A model generated the notes under the pieces. The model made no database searches and had not been told where the DNA came from. It saw only the letters and a program-made list of their open reading frames with translations. 64,000 nucleotides of DNA from Conoideocrella luteorostrata. Lineage: Eukaryota; Ascomycota; Sordariomycetes; Hypocreales; Clavicipitaceae. The stretch is taken from NCBI GenBank assembly GCA_032433595.1, contig JASWJB010000155.1, positions 31,858 through 95,857 of the forward strand, in the 5' to 3' direction. Positions 24,770 through 35,545 of this stretch are shown here, piece by piece. A program made the position numbers and the translations under genes. Numbering within the stretch: position 1 is the stretch's first letter; every line of letters starts with the position of its first letter.

Positions 24770-26566
24770 CTATTGCCGTGAAAGACGTGCAGCCTTGAAA
24801 CGGCTCATCTGTTCGCCCCCGTCGGCTTCATCCAGCGGTTGGATGACGGACTCATCCTCTTTCAGGAAGCCTCCATCTCGCTGGATAAACTTTCTACGCA
24901 TACGCTGGTACTCGTCCGCGACTTCTTGGTGCGCCATAGTGTATTCAAACTCGTCGGGCGCGATGACGCTGGAAGTCGGTTCCCGTTCGATCAAGGTGTC
25001 GGCTATAGTTGATCCTTTAGGGCCTGTAGGCAAAGTTCTCTCCTCTTGTTGCATGTACTGTGGAGGAACATCAAAAGGACCCTTTGGGATGTTCTCATCC
25101 CTTGCCTTCTTAAACCTCGACGGTTTCCGTGTTGATTTTCTCTCTGCTGTCTTTGTGGAGCTTGTTCGTTCAACGATATCGCCGAGAGGTTTGACAGCTG
25201 GTGCTTCTTCCTCGGCAAGCAACTGCGACGCAGCAGTTTGTTTGGTTTCCAAGGCGACATCCAACGCTTGTGCAAACCGTACGCCTTTCTTCTCTTCAGC
25301 GTCCCCGTTCTTCCCATCTTTGATGCTAGACTTAGAGGGAGCCGGTCTTGATGCAGAGGAAACGGGTTCTGTTCCATGGTTGACCACGATGCGGCCAATG
25401 CCACCTTGATCGTCGACCTGCCTATCATCATCATTTTGTTCCGCTTGCTCAGTGAAGCGAGATTTGATGCCCAATCTCTGTTCCAATTCGAGCATTCGTT
25501 GGCGATACTTGTCCGTAACCAAACGGCCGGTGGATCGGCCGAATCTATCTTCATCGTCATCGTCATCGTCGTCAAAATCATCATCCAAGTCATCCTCTGC
25601 ATACTCAAAACCACTATCATCGTCCGAGGCATCTTCCTCTTCAAGATCTATCTCAGCAACCACAGCTCCAATTTCACCCATGCTATACTGCAGCATTTGT
25701 TGTCTCAAGGCCGCATCCTCAGCATCCTCATCATCTGGAATCACCGGCTTTTCCTTGCTGATGCTTTCCTGCTCCTTTGCTGCTTTCACTATCCGGTCCA
25801 CACGCTTGGCTCTCATGGACATCTCAGCTGGTGGTGGTTCCGAGGTTTCCACCTCTTCCGAGAACGAAACAGTCTTTTTGACCGAAGGTGAGGGTGGTGG
25901 CTCCGTGGCGGTAGATGTACTGGGTGATTTGGCCCGTGGTTTAGGTGGTCTGGAAGCCGAGTCATTCCTCCTGGGAGGTAGTGAGGGCGTGGATTTGTCG
26001 GGCCAGTGCTGGGCTACCGAATTTTCTGATGGGATACCGTCCACGCTGGCTTTCGCAAGCGCATGTTTAACCTTGGGGAGAGCTTCGCCGGGCTGGTTCA
26101 GACGATATGACAGGACATTATCGTCGTCGTCGAGTTGCTCAATAATTTCAGTAATAGGTTGGCCTTGTTCATCCACAGCATCTGGTTGACCGACAGCGGT
26201 GGCGGTATCGTATTTGCCCTCCGCCGTTTCCAACTGCTTTTCCAGACTTGCGACATTCTTGCCAACATAATCGATACGCCGCTGCAAGACGTTGATAATC
26301 TGATGTTTGGACTTGTAACCTTGAAGACCAAAAATTTCGTCAATTTCCTTGCCATTTAGAAGTTCGTCTTCGAACTCGACATGGATTTTTCGCAAGTGCT
26401 CGGCTGTGCACGGCTCGGGAGCGGCGTCAACCTCCTCCTTGAGAGCCTCGTACTCGGCGTCCCATGTCTGCCAATGCTGCAGGGCTTTCTTCAACTTCTC
26501 AACATTTTCTTCTAGCTGCAGAGGGTGCTTGTCTAGGCTGACGAAGCTGTCCTTGACGCCAGACAT
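24770..26566 (-). CDS. bud27: URI/Bud27-type prefoldin-like protein (DUF3835)
   Basis: Single exon, 598 aa. URI/Bud27 is an unconventional prefoldin that binds Rpb5, helps assemble cytoplasmic RNA polymerases and links to TOR signalling. The first 130 residues form a prefoldin-alpha-like pair of coiled coils (LQLEENVEKLKKALQHWQTW, then LQGYKSKHQIINVLQRRIDY). The centre is disordered with acidic runs (DDDFDDDDDDDED near base 25570), as in other URI proteins. A short motif VSFSEEVETSEPP lies at about residue 235, and the KKGVRFAQALDVAL segment lies near residue 430. The C-terminus (IEREPTSSVIAPDEFEYT, then HQEVADEYQRMRRKFIQRDG, ending FKAARLSRQ) matches the DUF3835 end of fungal Bud27. Family assignment is from recalled motifs and domain order. 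Confidence 0.82.
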   Translation of the reverse strand: MSGVKDSFVSLDKHPLQLEENVEKLKKALQHWQTWDAEYEALKEEVDAAPEPCTAEHLRKIHVEFEDELLNGKEIDEIFGLQGYKSKHQIINVLQRRIDYVGKNVASLEKQLETAEGKYDTATAVGQPDAVDEQGQPITEIIEQLDDDDNVLSYRLNQPGEALPKVKHALAKASVDGIPSENSVAQHWPDKSTPSLPPRRNDSASRPPKPRAKSPSTSTATEPPPSPSVKKTVSFSEEVETSEPPPAEMSMRAKRVDRIVKAAKEQESISKEKPVIPDDEDAEDAALRQQMLQYSMGEIGAVVAEIDLEEEDASDDDSGFEYAEDDLDDDFDDDDDDDEDRFGRSTGRLVTDKYRQRMLELEQRLGIKSRFTEQAEQNDDDRQVDDQGGIGRIVVNHGTEPVSSASRPAPSKSSIKDGKNGDAEEKKGVRFAQALDVALETKQTAASQLLAEEEAPAVKPLGDIVERTSSTKTAERKSTRKPSRFKKARDENIPKGPFDVPPQYMQQEERTLPTGPKGSTIADTLIEREPTSSVIAPDEFEYTMAHQEVADEYQRMRRKFIQRDGGFLKEDESVIQPLDEADGGEQMSRFKAARLSRQ

Positions 26567-27002
26567 GGCAGGTATTTGGAGGGGTTGAGCTAGGAGCGGT
26601 TTGCAGGTTGCAGCGGGCGTAACCGTCTGCAGGGGTGGCGCGTGAGCGATGCTGCAAAATGATCATCGGTCGGCTGAACACCGGCTATCTAGACGAGGTC
26701 TGTCGCCCGCGAAAGCACTTCCTGGCGCACGGCTTTGACGATGGTACTTGTTCAATTACATGTCACAGCTAGCGCACGACCAACGTTCCACTTCGTGCTG
26801 CCGTATTAGTATGATATTCAGCTGATGGCGCAGATGACATGTTGAAGATCCAAGCCAGCGTATTCATCGTATATAAAGGGCTCAAATACCCGAGACGCTC
26901 TACCGTTCATTTCAATAACCTACTTGACCTCTTTGCGGAGTACAGTGAATGCAACTACCCCCTACGAATATTTAAACTCCATAACTGCAAGTTGTAGATG
27001 AA
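26567..27002. promoter_or_regulatory. Divergent promoter with TATA box
   Basis: A strong TATATAAAG sits at 26870-26878, about 125 bp upstream of the GFA-domain gene start, a suitable place for a core promoter TATA element directed to the right. The left part should contain the URI gene promoter. Confidence 0.55.
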
Positions 27003-28070
27003 ATGACGGCTCCAGCAACGAAGTCCCTGGAAGCCAAGTGCTCGTGTGGCTCCATCCACCTCACATTCGATGTCCCGACGTCTTTTCTCCCGCTCCCAAC
27101 ATATCTCTGCCATTGCAGCATCTGCCGCTACTCAACTGGTGCCCCCTGTGTATTCCACGCTGTCTTGCCAAAAGGAATCACGCCCAACTTCATTGCGCCA
27201 TCTACCGGAGAGGGCCTGACGACATATAAGCCTGCTCAGGACTGCACGTATGACTTCTGCTCCACCTGCGGCTGCCACGTCGCCGGCGTGAGCTTTGGCC
27301 GCGACGACTGGACCATCGCGACGTCCATGTTCCTGGATCACAGCCCTGCGAACTTCAAGATCGTCTCACACGTCTTCTCCAAGTCAGGGCCGAACGGGGC
27401 CATACCTGCCACGGTGTCACACATCGGAGGACGAGAACTCAGCTATTACAACCCGCCTGACGATGATCCCAGGGCAAAAGTAACGGCGCCCTCCGCAGAG
27501 GTAGGTCCCGACGGAGAGGACAGACTCCGCGCACAATGCCACTGCGGCGGCGTGTCATTCACGCTTGGCCGCCCCACGCAGAGCGTCCTCGACGATGAGT
27601 TCATGTCCAAGTTTGTGTCCGCCGCCGACAAGACCAAGTGGGTAGCCGTCTACGACATCTGCAACGACTGCCGTCTCGTCAACGGCACGCACGTCGCGGG
27701 ATGGACCTTTGTGCCGAGGTCGCTGTGCGAACCCCCCATCGAGAAGGACTTGAAGATTGGAACCGCCAAGACGTATTCTTCATCAGAGGGGGTGCTGCGC
27801 TCCTTCTGCGGAACGTGTGGCGCTACCGTGTTCTTCTCGTGCGAAGCTAGACAGCCTACGGACGGGCAGGCCGTCGTGGATATTGCTACAGGGATACTTA
27901 GGTGTCCGGAGGGGGTGATGGGTGAGAGCTGGTTCATCTGGAGAGGGAGGGTGGCGCATGAGGGAAGTGGGATCGAGTATGATGGCGAGTTTGGGGAGGC
28001 GTTGAGGCAGGGCATGAGGGCGTGGTGTCTGGAAAAGTATGGGGAAGTAACTACTATGGAGATTGAGTGA
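27003..28070 (+). CDS. Protein with two GFA/CENP-V-type zinc domains
   Basis: Single exon, 355 aa. GFA domains bind zinc through cysteines; the founding member was described as a glutathione-dependent formaldehyde-activating enzyme, but most relatives have unknown substrates. Domain 1 has C13-x-C15, then CHCSIC (C36, C38, C41) and FCSTCGC (C86, C89). Domain 2 repeats the pattern after residue 175: QCHCGG, then YDICNDCRLVNG in place of CxxC-x-C, and SFCGTCGATVFF. The second domain thus keeps most ligands. There are no targeting signals. ATG at 27003 follows a TATA box by a suitable distance; an earlier out-of-frame ATG at 26999 overlaps it. High GC and strong codon bias suggest an expressed gene. 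Substrate cannot be predicted. Confidence 0.88.
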   Translation: MTAPATKSLEAKCSCGSIHLTFDVPTSFLPLPTYLCHCSICRYSTGAPCVFHAVLPKGITPNFIAPSTGEGLTTYKPAQDCTYDFCSTCGCHVAGVSFGRDDWTIATSMFLDHSPANFKIVSHVFSKSGPNGAIPATVSHIGGRELSYYNPPDDDPRAKVTAPSAEVGPDGEDRLRAQCHCGGVSFTLGRPTQSVLDDEFMSKFVSAADKTKWVAVYDICNDCRLVNGTHVAGWTFVPRSLCEPPIEKDLKIGTAKTYSSSEGVLRSFCGTCGATVFFSCEARQPTDGQAVVDIATGILRCPEGVMGESWFIWRGRVAHEGSGIEYDGEFGEALRQGMRAWCLEKYGEVTTMEIE

Positions 28071-28766
28071 ATATGGTGATGACGATGCTGGTGATGCCTG
28101 AGATCTATGAGCGATGGATGCATTCTGAAGTTGGTGGTGTTTGTGGGTTGTGGGCGAGGAGTCAGGGTGCCGTAGTGCAGTGAAATCTAAATGACATGGT
28201 TGAATCTTTTGATTTCGATTTTCTCGTATCCTTGCCAATAAGACTTTCATTTTCATTGTTAATGATGTATGTTGGTTGCGACAAGACGTGAGAATTGAGA
28301 CGAGTCCGTGAGTGAGTGAGTGAGTGGGTGAGCGAGGGAGTGAGCGCTGCCATCTAACTACGGCCCAACAGCAACAGTAGCCGTGGGTATCCGCGCTAGT
28401 CGGTTCCTCGACTAATAGATTGAAAACGTAACTATTGTCGCGGCAACAACCTCATTATACTAGTATCTAAGGAAAAATCACTAATTCGCTAAATCCCGAC
28501 GTATCAATTAATTAATTGAGAAATAACGACACCTTCCTTACATCTTCCGTTAGGCTAAGCTGTATTCGCCGTATCTGCATCCCAACGCTGGCCGACCACC
28601 TGATAGGCCGCACCCCATTGCCAGCTGCGCCTTTTGTCTCACCTGTGTCCACCAAAAGCCAGCACCACGGGAGCCAGGTTAAATATTCTGATCGATGCAG
28701 AATGTATCGAGACGACCCTTCGTCTTTGTTCAGCATCTCATAGCGGGTCGGAACATCTCGCGCACC
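28071..28766. other. Intergenic region with a tetranucleotide repeat
   Basis: About 700 bp between two plus-strand genes. A GTGA-type microsatellite with interruptions lies at 28308-28345. The rest shows nothing supported. Confidence 0.5.
28308..28345. repeat. (GTGA)n microsatellite
   Basis: About nine units of GTGA with some substitutions (GGTGAGCGAGGGAGTGAG at the right end). Confidence 0.8.
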
Positions 28767-30464
28767 ATGGCTACCTCCGGGAGGTCCTACGCCGTGAGTC
28801 AATTCGTCGTTGCATCGTCCGCAGTCACTATGCATAGCAAGCACACCACTCACCGGGAGATATAGGATGCTATTGATGCTCTAAACTCCTTACAAACGCC
28901 CCATGCTGTTATCGAAGCCCGTCGCAAGGCTGGCATCCGCCCAGATGCATCCTCCATTCGAGAAATGAAGGCATACCTTGCTCGTATAGGATACGCCGTA
29001 CGTGTCGCCACGCCATCTCCATTTCCATCCCCATCCAGACACTCACAAGTCACTTGCAGCCCTCCGATCTCAACCGCCTCAATATAGTCCACGTAGCCGG
29101 CACAAAAGGCAAAGGCAGTACCTGCGCCTTTGTCGACTCCATCCTGTCACACTACCAATCCTCCGCATCTTCTCCTCTCTCCCTTCGTAGGTGCGGCCTC
29201 TTCATCTCCCCGCACCTCATCGCCGTCCGGGAACGCATCCGAATCAACTCGTCCCCCATATCTGAAGACCTCTTCACGAAGTACTTCTTTGAGGTGTGGG
29301 ATCGTCTCGGCTTATCAAACGCCTCTCCCGAGGACGCCGCGCCGGGTTCTCGCCCCCTCTACGCTCGATATCTCACCCTCATGAGCTGGCATGCCTTTTT
29401 GCAAGAAGGCGTCGATGTAGCTGTTTATGAGACGGGCATAGGTGGAGAATTCGATGCCACGAATCTTGTTGAAAAGCCTGTTGCTTCAGGGATAAGCACC
29501 CTCGGTATCGACCATGTGTTTGCGCTGGGCGAGACGGTGGACAAGATTGCTTGGCACAAAGCCGGCATTATAAAAGAGGGAAGCCCGGCCTTCACGATTG
29601 AGCAGGTCCCTGCCGCGGCGGAGGTGTTGAAGGGAAGAGCTGAAGAGAAAAATGTGGATTTGAAGGTGTTGCCCATTGACAAGCGCTTAGACGGCGTCAA
29701 GATTCGGCCAAACGCACAGTTTCAAAAAAAGAATGCCACACTAGCGATTGCCCTTGCTGAAACAGTCCTTCAAAAACTCCATCTCCTCAAGGGTAAGAGC
29801 CAGGATTTTTTGCCAAAAGAAATGAAAGACGGTTTAGAGAATACTGTTTTCAGGGGGAGGTGTGAAGTCAAGACTGAGGAGAAGGTGGTGTGGTATGTCG
29901 ACGGGGCTCATACAGCGGATAGCTTGAAGATGTCGTCCAGATGGTTCGCCGACGAAATTGCCAACAGGTAAATCCAAGCCATTCCACACCCTCTGCTATC
30001 TATATTCAGGGAACAAAGTATTCTAACGCCACGTTTTCTTCTTTAGCACTGCTCCACGCGTCATTATTTTCAATCAGCAAGGCCGCACTGAAGCAGTCGA
30101 CTTCCTTGACTCCATCCAAAAGACAACCTCTCGCTCTTCTTCCAAAAAGCCCGCCTTTGACCATGCCATATTCTGCACGAATGTCACATACGTCAAGGAG
30201 GGCTACAAGCGTGATTTTGTCAACCACGGCATTGATCCCAAGGAGGTGGAAAGCATGGCTGTGCAGCGTCGGTTTGCTGAGAAGTGGGCATCTATTGACC
30301 CGGACTGCAAGATTGTCGTGTTGCCTACTATCGAGGAGGCGCTGGATTATGCTAGAGGCGTGGGCGAGGGACTACAAGGAGAGCAGGTGCAGGCGTATGT
30401 TACGGGAAGCTTGCATTTGGTTGGTGGTGCGTTGGGGATACTAGAAAAAGCGGATGCGTTGTGA
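28767..30464 (+). CDS. met7: Folylpolyglutamate synthase, canonical type
   Basis: Folylpolyglutamate synthase adds gamma-glutamates to folates, keeping them in cells and mitochondria and supporting methionine synthesis. Model join(28767..28793, 28866..28997, 29060..29967, 30047..30464), 494 aa. Three introns have GTGAGT, GTACGT and GTAAAT donors. N-terminal exons encode MATSGRSYA, then DAIDALNSLQTPHAVIEARR, then IREMKAYLARIGYA. The P-loop HVAGTKGKGS is at residues 64-73, FISPHLIAVRERI follows, then ETGIGGEFDATN and LGIDHVFALGETVDKIAWHK with the family's ATP/metal residues. The end is GSLHLVGGALGILEKADAL. No mitochondrial presequence is evident. It lies tail to tail with a second, different FPGS gene only 111 bp away. 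Confidence 0.94.
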
Positions 30465-30575
30465 GGCTGTTTATGAATACACACACACACACACATATAT
30501 ATATGTATATCGGGGGCCAGATTAACGTGATAATATGGATGACGTTTATGACGTTGGTTAGAGGAAGAACTCTAA
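30465..30575. repeat. (AC)n(AT)n microsatellite between convergent FPGS genes
   Basis: The 111-bp gap between the stop codons of the two FPGS genes contains an (AC)n tract running into (AT)n at about 30478-30508. It must also contain both 3' ends, or the transcripts overlap. Confidence 0.75.
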
Positions 30576-32156
30576 TTACAACACAGTGTCCGGTTCGAGG
30601 ATTTGCAATATACCCCCTACAAGATGCAGACTTCCCGTGACCAGGATCTTGCCTTTTCCCTCGCCCAGTAGTCTCCTGGCTTCCTCAACTGCATCCTCGA
30701 CGTTATCCAAAATGGTCGTCTTACACCCGAGACTAATCATTCTCATCGTGGCAGCAGCAGCCTCTTGCACAGAGAGATCTTGTACCGCTTGTGGCTGCAG
30801 CTCGTTCCTCGTGAACAAAGCATGTCGAAATACCTGTCTTCCCATCTCCAGCTCAACAGCCTCTACAAACCCCTTGAGGAGCAATGGAGCATCCCGCTCC
30901 TGCTGATTAAACACCAAAATAACCTCCTCTTCCGGTTGTACCTCTTGCGCCACCCACTTAGCTACCTGCTCTAGACTCTCCGTTGTATGAGCACCGTCAA
31001 GCAGCCACGTCAGCTCACCCTGATGAATGATCTCGCATCTTCCACGAAGAGCAGCCTCTCTCAACCCTCTAACCATCTCGCCAGGTATATCCTGTAATGA
31101 CCCACCGCTCAAACCAAGATGCTCCCTAACCGCCATCACAGCCAACGCCTGATTCAGCTTCTGAAATTCGCCCTTTAAATGCCCACTAACACCTCCCCAG
31201 GCCTCAACTTCATCAGGATTAACCTCCACCAGCGCCGCCCCCTTCTCCTCTGCCCTTGACCTCAACACCTCCATTACAGAAGGTTGATTACGCACATTCA
31301 CAGTAAATCCCTTCACATCAGCCTTCAAAATCCCCGCTTTATGCCACGCGATTTCCTCCACCGTCTCCCCTAACATAGCAACATGATCAATACCCAACTG
31401 CGAAATCACTGCCGCAGAAACAGCCTCTGCGGGCAACACATTTGTAGCATCATACTCGCCTCCAATTCCACACTCCATAACAACGTTCCGCACTTGCTGC
31501 TGCAAGAAGATGTGCCATGCCAGGATAGTCAAGAATCTAAAGAAAAAAGGTTTCGATGCAGGGCCTTCAGCGTCTGTGGCAGCCATGCCCTCTTTTTTAG
31601 CTGACTCTGTGAAACAATCCCATAGCTCGAAAAATGCTTTGGAGAAAACTTCCTGAGTGACAGGCTGGCCATTGATCGCTATTCTCTCTCTGGGACTGAC
31701 TAGATGCGGACTGGTATATGTGCCAACCGTGTCGTATTGGTGCAGCATGGATGTTGCGAATGCGCACACAGAGCCTTTACCCTTGGTGCCTGCGACGTGA
31801 ATGTGGCGCATCCGTGAGAGGTCTTGAGGTGCATAGCCCGCGCGGCGGAGCCATTGGAGCATTTCCGGGAGAGCAGCGGCATTGAGGTCTTGAGCACTGG
31901 CTTTAGCCTGCTGGGGGGATTTGTCAAAGAGATGCGTTATGGTGCGGTTGGATTGGAGCTGGGTAAGTTTTTGGAGGGCCTGTTGGTAATCGCGGGACAT
32001 GCTGCCGAGATATCTGGAAGGCTGGGTCGTTGGATTTGAATTTGGATGGCTGTCGAATTGTGGTATTTGGCAGCGTGACGAGGATAGTGATGATGGTGGC
32101 GGTGAATGTAATGCCGACGGCCTTAGTATGTAGCGGTTCCAGGCACGAGCAGCCAT
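30576..32156 (-). CDS. Second folylpolyglutamate/dihydrofolate synthase paralogue, probable mitochondrial form
   Basis: Single exon, 526 aa, same enzyme family as its convergent neighbour but clearly diverged. The P-loop HVAGTKGKGS lies at residues 120-129, TSPHLVSPRERI follows, then MECGIGGEYDATN and LGIDHVAMLGETVEEIAWHK, and it ends GSLHLVGGILQILEPDTVL. The first 50 residues (MAARAWNRYILRPSALHS, rich in Ser, Pro and Arg, few acids) look like a mitochondrial presequence. A second in-frame ATG at residue 53 (MSRDYQQALQKL) begins where the mature domain starts, so one gene could make mitochondrial and cytosolic forms. It has no introns while its neighbour has three, which argues against a recent duplication. 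It could act as dihydrofolate synthase, as FPGS, or both; residues alone do not decide. Confidence 0.9.
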   Translation of the reverse strand: MAARAWNRYILRPSALHSPPPSSLSSSRCQIPQFDSHPNSNPTTQPSRYLGSMSRDYQQALQKLTQLQSNRTITHLFDKSPQQAKASAQDLNAAALPEMLQWLRRAGYAPQDLSRMRHIHVAGTKGKGSVCAFATSMLHQYDTVGTYTSPHLVSPRERIAINGQPVTQEVFSKAFFELWDCFTESAKKEGMAATDAEGPASKPFFFRFLTILAWHIFLQQQVRNVVMECGIGGEYDATNVLPAEAVSAAVISQLGIDHVAMLGETVEEIAWHKAGILKADVKGFTVNVRNQPSVMEVLRSRAEEKGAALVEVNPDEVEAWGGVSGHLKGEFQKLNQALAVMAVREHLGLSGGSLQDIPGEMVRGLREAALRGRCEIIHQGELTWLLDGAHTTESLEQVAKWVAQEVQPEEEVILVFNQQERDAPLLLKGFVEAVELEMGRQVFRHALFTRNELQPQAVQDLSVQEAAAATMRMISLGCKTTILDNVEDAVEEARRLLGEGKGKILVTGSLHLVGGILQILEPDTVL

Positions 32157-32560
32157 TTTGTCACGACTAGGGGAACCGCAGGCGGCATTTGCTGGTTTTA
32201 TCGAACGCAGCGTTACATGTATGTCGATGTGAGAGCATTAGAGGTTCTCCGTCCTATGTCATTGGATGTAAGATATCGGGCTGCTTGCTGCGAAGCACAG
32301 TGGTGGAAGAAGAGGATCTCTACAGCGAAGAGTGGGGCCACAATACATGCATGCGTTTGTCGGCATACGATATCCAGTCCTCAATCTTCTTTGAATTACA
32401 GCACGATTCAATGCCACTGGTTTTCTCTTCACGGACAACAAGAAACAATTACAATACCCATCAATGTCTATTCATATCTAGTACACGAGTCTGTGACCCT
32501 ATTTTCCCCTTCCGCCTATCCTTACCACCAATATACAGACAGGACAAAGAAAATTGGTTC
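32157..32560. other. Intergenic region
   Basis: About 400 bp upstream of the minus-strand FPGS gene and downstream of MIC60. No supported feature. Confidence 0.45.
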
Positions 32561-34728
32561 TTAATCAACTCTCAAGCTCTGAAGTCTCGCCTCAGTAGCA
32601 ATAACCTGTGACGGGGAAGTTAGCGAACTACTTCACTCGAAACTGTGAGATCAGTCAAGATTACTTACGTCCAGTGCTTGTTGAACCTCCAACACCTTGC
32701 GAACCTCTCCAATCCAGTCCTTGCTCAGCGTCTTAGCCCATCCTTGGAGGCCATTCATCTCCCGTGCTGCCGAATCCAGATCACCCTCCTCCAGATATGT
32801 TTGTGTACGCGTCAGAATGCTCTCAACATCATTGCCCTCAGCAAGCCCCTCCTTCTTGAACATGACATGACTCAAGATCCAGCTAGAGGCGTGACTAGCA
32901 ACGCCGGCGTCATCTGGCAAAAGGGATGCTTTCCGGACCTCAGTGGCAACGCGGCGGAATCTGTCAATAAGCTGAGAAGGTGAAGAAACCCCACGCTGGT
33001 AGGCGGATGGGTTCAAAGAGGCAATAGCGGCATCAACGGCGGCATCGTCACTAGCAATCTCTTTGAGAGCAACTAGTTCTCGAATAAAAGGCTTTGGGTG
33101 CGTAGCGTTCTCCAAGCTGGCTCGAACAGCCTCGACAGCGACATGGAGCTGCTGAGTCTGGAGGTTAGTGTCAAGGACGCCGTTCCAGCCAATAGTAAGC
33201 TTCTCCAGATCGGAAACGGCAGAAGTCAGTTCGGAGAGCTTGCCCAGACGGCCCTCTCGCTCCTTCTCAACACGCTCCTTGACCTCCTGAACGAACTCCT
33301 TCTTGAGAGCCAAAGCCTGCTCCAGCAGCTTGTTCTGGAGCTTCTCGTCATTGAGCTTCTTCTCTCGCTCCATCAAAAGGTTGACTCGTTCATCGTAGCT
33401 GTTTCGAACCGACTTCATTTCCTCCTCAAACTCACGGCGAAATTCAATCTCCTGAGCTAACATGGTGCTCTCAACACGCTTGATGAGGTCGGTAGCGGCG
33501 TGATCAAATTCATTGATGGAGGACTTGACCTCGCCGGCAGCTTTCTTCTCGACGGAGCTCTTCATGTCCTTGAGACGGCTGCCGATTCTGATGATCTCAT
33601 TCTTTGCCTTGGCAATGGTGGTAGAGTAACGTCCGTGGGCACCATCAGCATTGACCACTAGGATAAGGTCGTTGAGCATGTGCACGAGGTCTCGCACGAT
33701 GGGATCCCTGGCGTCAGGGAGCTTCATCAAGTCGATAGGCTCTAGGGGAGGAAATCTAGAGGGTTCGTTGACATCAGGAGCCTTAAACTCCTTAGAAGAT
33801 GACTCGGCGGAACCAACAGGAGGCTGCTCAGAGACGACCTTGGGAGTGGCCTTCTCGGCAGACTTGGCCGCAGCAGTAGTTGGGTCTGCAGGCGCCTTCT
33901 CCGTGACATCCTTCTTCTCTGCCTGTTGACTTGCCGACTTCTTAGCGGAAGGAGAGGCGCTGGAGTGACGAGACGAGGGCTCAGTACTGTCGGCTACTCT
34001 CCAAGAGGCTCCGCTCTGGGCGGGAATCTTGATCTGTTTACTGTCGTCCCTGGTCCGGGATCCCTGAGAGATGGGAGTCGGGTACTTCTTCTTGAATTCC
34101 AGCTCCTCCAAGTACAGCACAGCCTGCTCACCAAAGGGAACATACTCGGTGAAAAAGTCGTGGAAGTTGTCATTGATTCGCGAGTACCAGACGCCGCCAG
34201 CGAAGCCAACAGCGCCGAGCACCATTAAGGTAAAAACGAACCTCCTTAGTCTTTGGAAGAAGCCCTTTTTCTTTGGCTGAGGAGGAGGGATGGCCTTGGC
34301 AGCAGCCTCAGCCGCCTCGGTTGGAGGAGGTGGTGGAGGCGGCGTCAAAGGGACAGCCTTGACTTCGGAAATGTTGGCGTCAACGACTTCGGCAGCTGGT
34401 GGAGGAGGGCTGCGTTCAGAGCTTAAGGTTTCAGACGTCGGTAACACGGGAGGTTTGGACACCTCAGGGTTAGACTTCTTGCTGTCGGCGTAGGATCTCT
34501 AGAAAAGTAGAATTGAGTTAGCAGCCGAAATTTGGGTCCCTCGTCGTAACGTTGTGAGCCTGCGTATCTCTGCATTCGCATCTACAGGTCAGGCTCGGAT
34601 TTGAGTTTCCGTACCGCTCCAAGGATGCCAGCCCGTGGTGATGCTGCAATGGGCCATTGGCGGCCGGCGGCAGCCGTAATGTGCTTGCCGCCAAAGGCCC
34701 TCGCTGACCGAAGCGATGATCGCAACAT
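32561..34728 (-). CDS. mic60: MICOS subunit MIC60 (mitofilin)
   Basis: MIC60 is the core of the MICOS complex that forms crista junctions in the mitochondrial inner membrane. Model join(32561..32605, 32669..34498, 34615..34728), two introns (GTACGG..TTCTAG of 116 nt, GTAAGT..CACAG of 63 nt), 662 aa. Exon 1 encodes a presequence rich in Arg, Ser and Ala (MLRSSLRSARAFGGKH) and joins at RSYADSKK. A Pro-rich stretch precedes one membrane segment at about residues 124-143 (FVFTLMVLGAVGFAGGVWY). A long coiled coil follows (about residues 300-460), and the C-terminal mitofilin domain ends in ALD joined by the last intron to VIATEARLQSLRVD. The last exon is only 45 nt and would be missed by a simple ORF scan. 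Confidence 0.94.
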
Positions 34729-35545
34729 GAGGAAGGTTATGGGCCAGCAGAGCACGTAGTGATGGAGATGATATACTGGGTTTTGACGCTGGAGGTACGA
34801 GTAGGACAAAAACGCTCAGGGAAAAGCTCGGCTAACGCCAAGCTAGTCCAGTCCTGACGTGATGCCGACCGGCAGGAACCGGCTTGTGACGCAACCATTT
34901 GGCGTCAAAGCAGGGCATATAATTGAATGCGATAATTTATTCTGCAACCCAAATGTACAATCAATAGCATAACTTGCACTGCTCGAGTACTGCCTTTCTT
35001 TTGTGGTTCAAAATATTGAAGTCGCACAACGTGCCTTGGCTTCCAAACGCTACATACTGACGTATCTCACACTCTCGGAAACAGCTGATCGTCTTCTCGA
35101 CACCTGCTGGTCCCCCGCTGCAGCAACAACGTGCCCACTGACAAGCCAAGTTTCTAATAGCATTATCAACCACCTCAAACGCGTACCATATCCAAGTCTG
35201 ATGAGTGTAATGGTTTGAGAGCTGTATAGAGGCACCGCCGTAAGTGTATATATATTATTAGGGAGGCAAAATAAAGAACCAAGCGTGGAAAGTGTCTCCG
35301 AAAAATAACCCTCCAAAACCCAAGACTCCAAGAGAGAAACATACAACGTTCTTCAGCTCGCAAAAAGTAAGATAAAAGGCTTTGAGCATCCAGCACTGTT
35401 AGGTCTATGTCACCCCTGCCTAGTCAGGAGCATATTTGACATAACCTGACCCCTAAAATGCAATGAATGGCGTTCCCGCCAAACAAGATGACATGACCTC
35501 CTCTACCCACCCCGAACATGTGCTCATTAGAGGGTTCATGTCTCA
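34729..35545. other. Intergenic region between MIC60 and Rab5
   Basis: About 820 bp holding the MIC60 promoter and the Rab5 3' flank. Open frames here overlap on both strands and resemble nothing known to me. Confidence 0.5.

Noticed and set aside
25550..25620. GAT/ATC trinucleotide repeat
   Set aside because: It encodes the acidic run typical of URI proteins and needs no separate repeat call.
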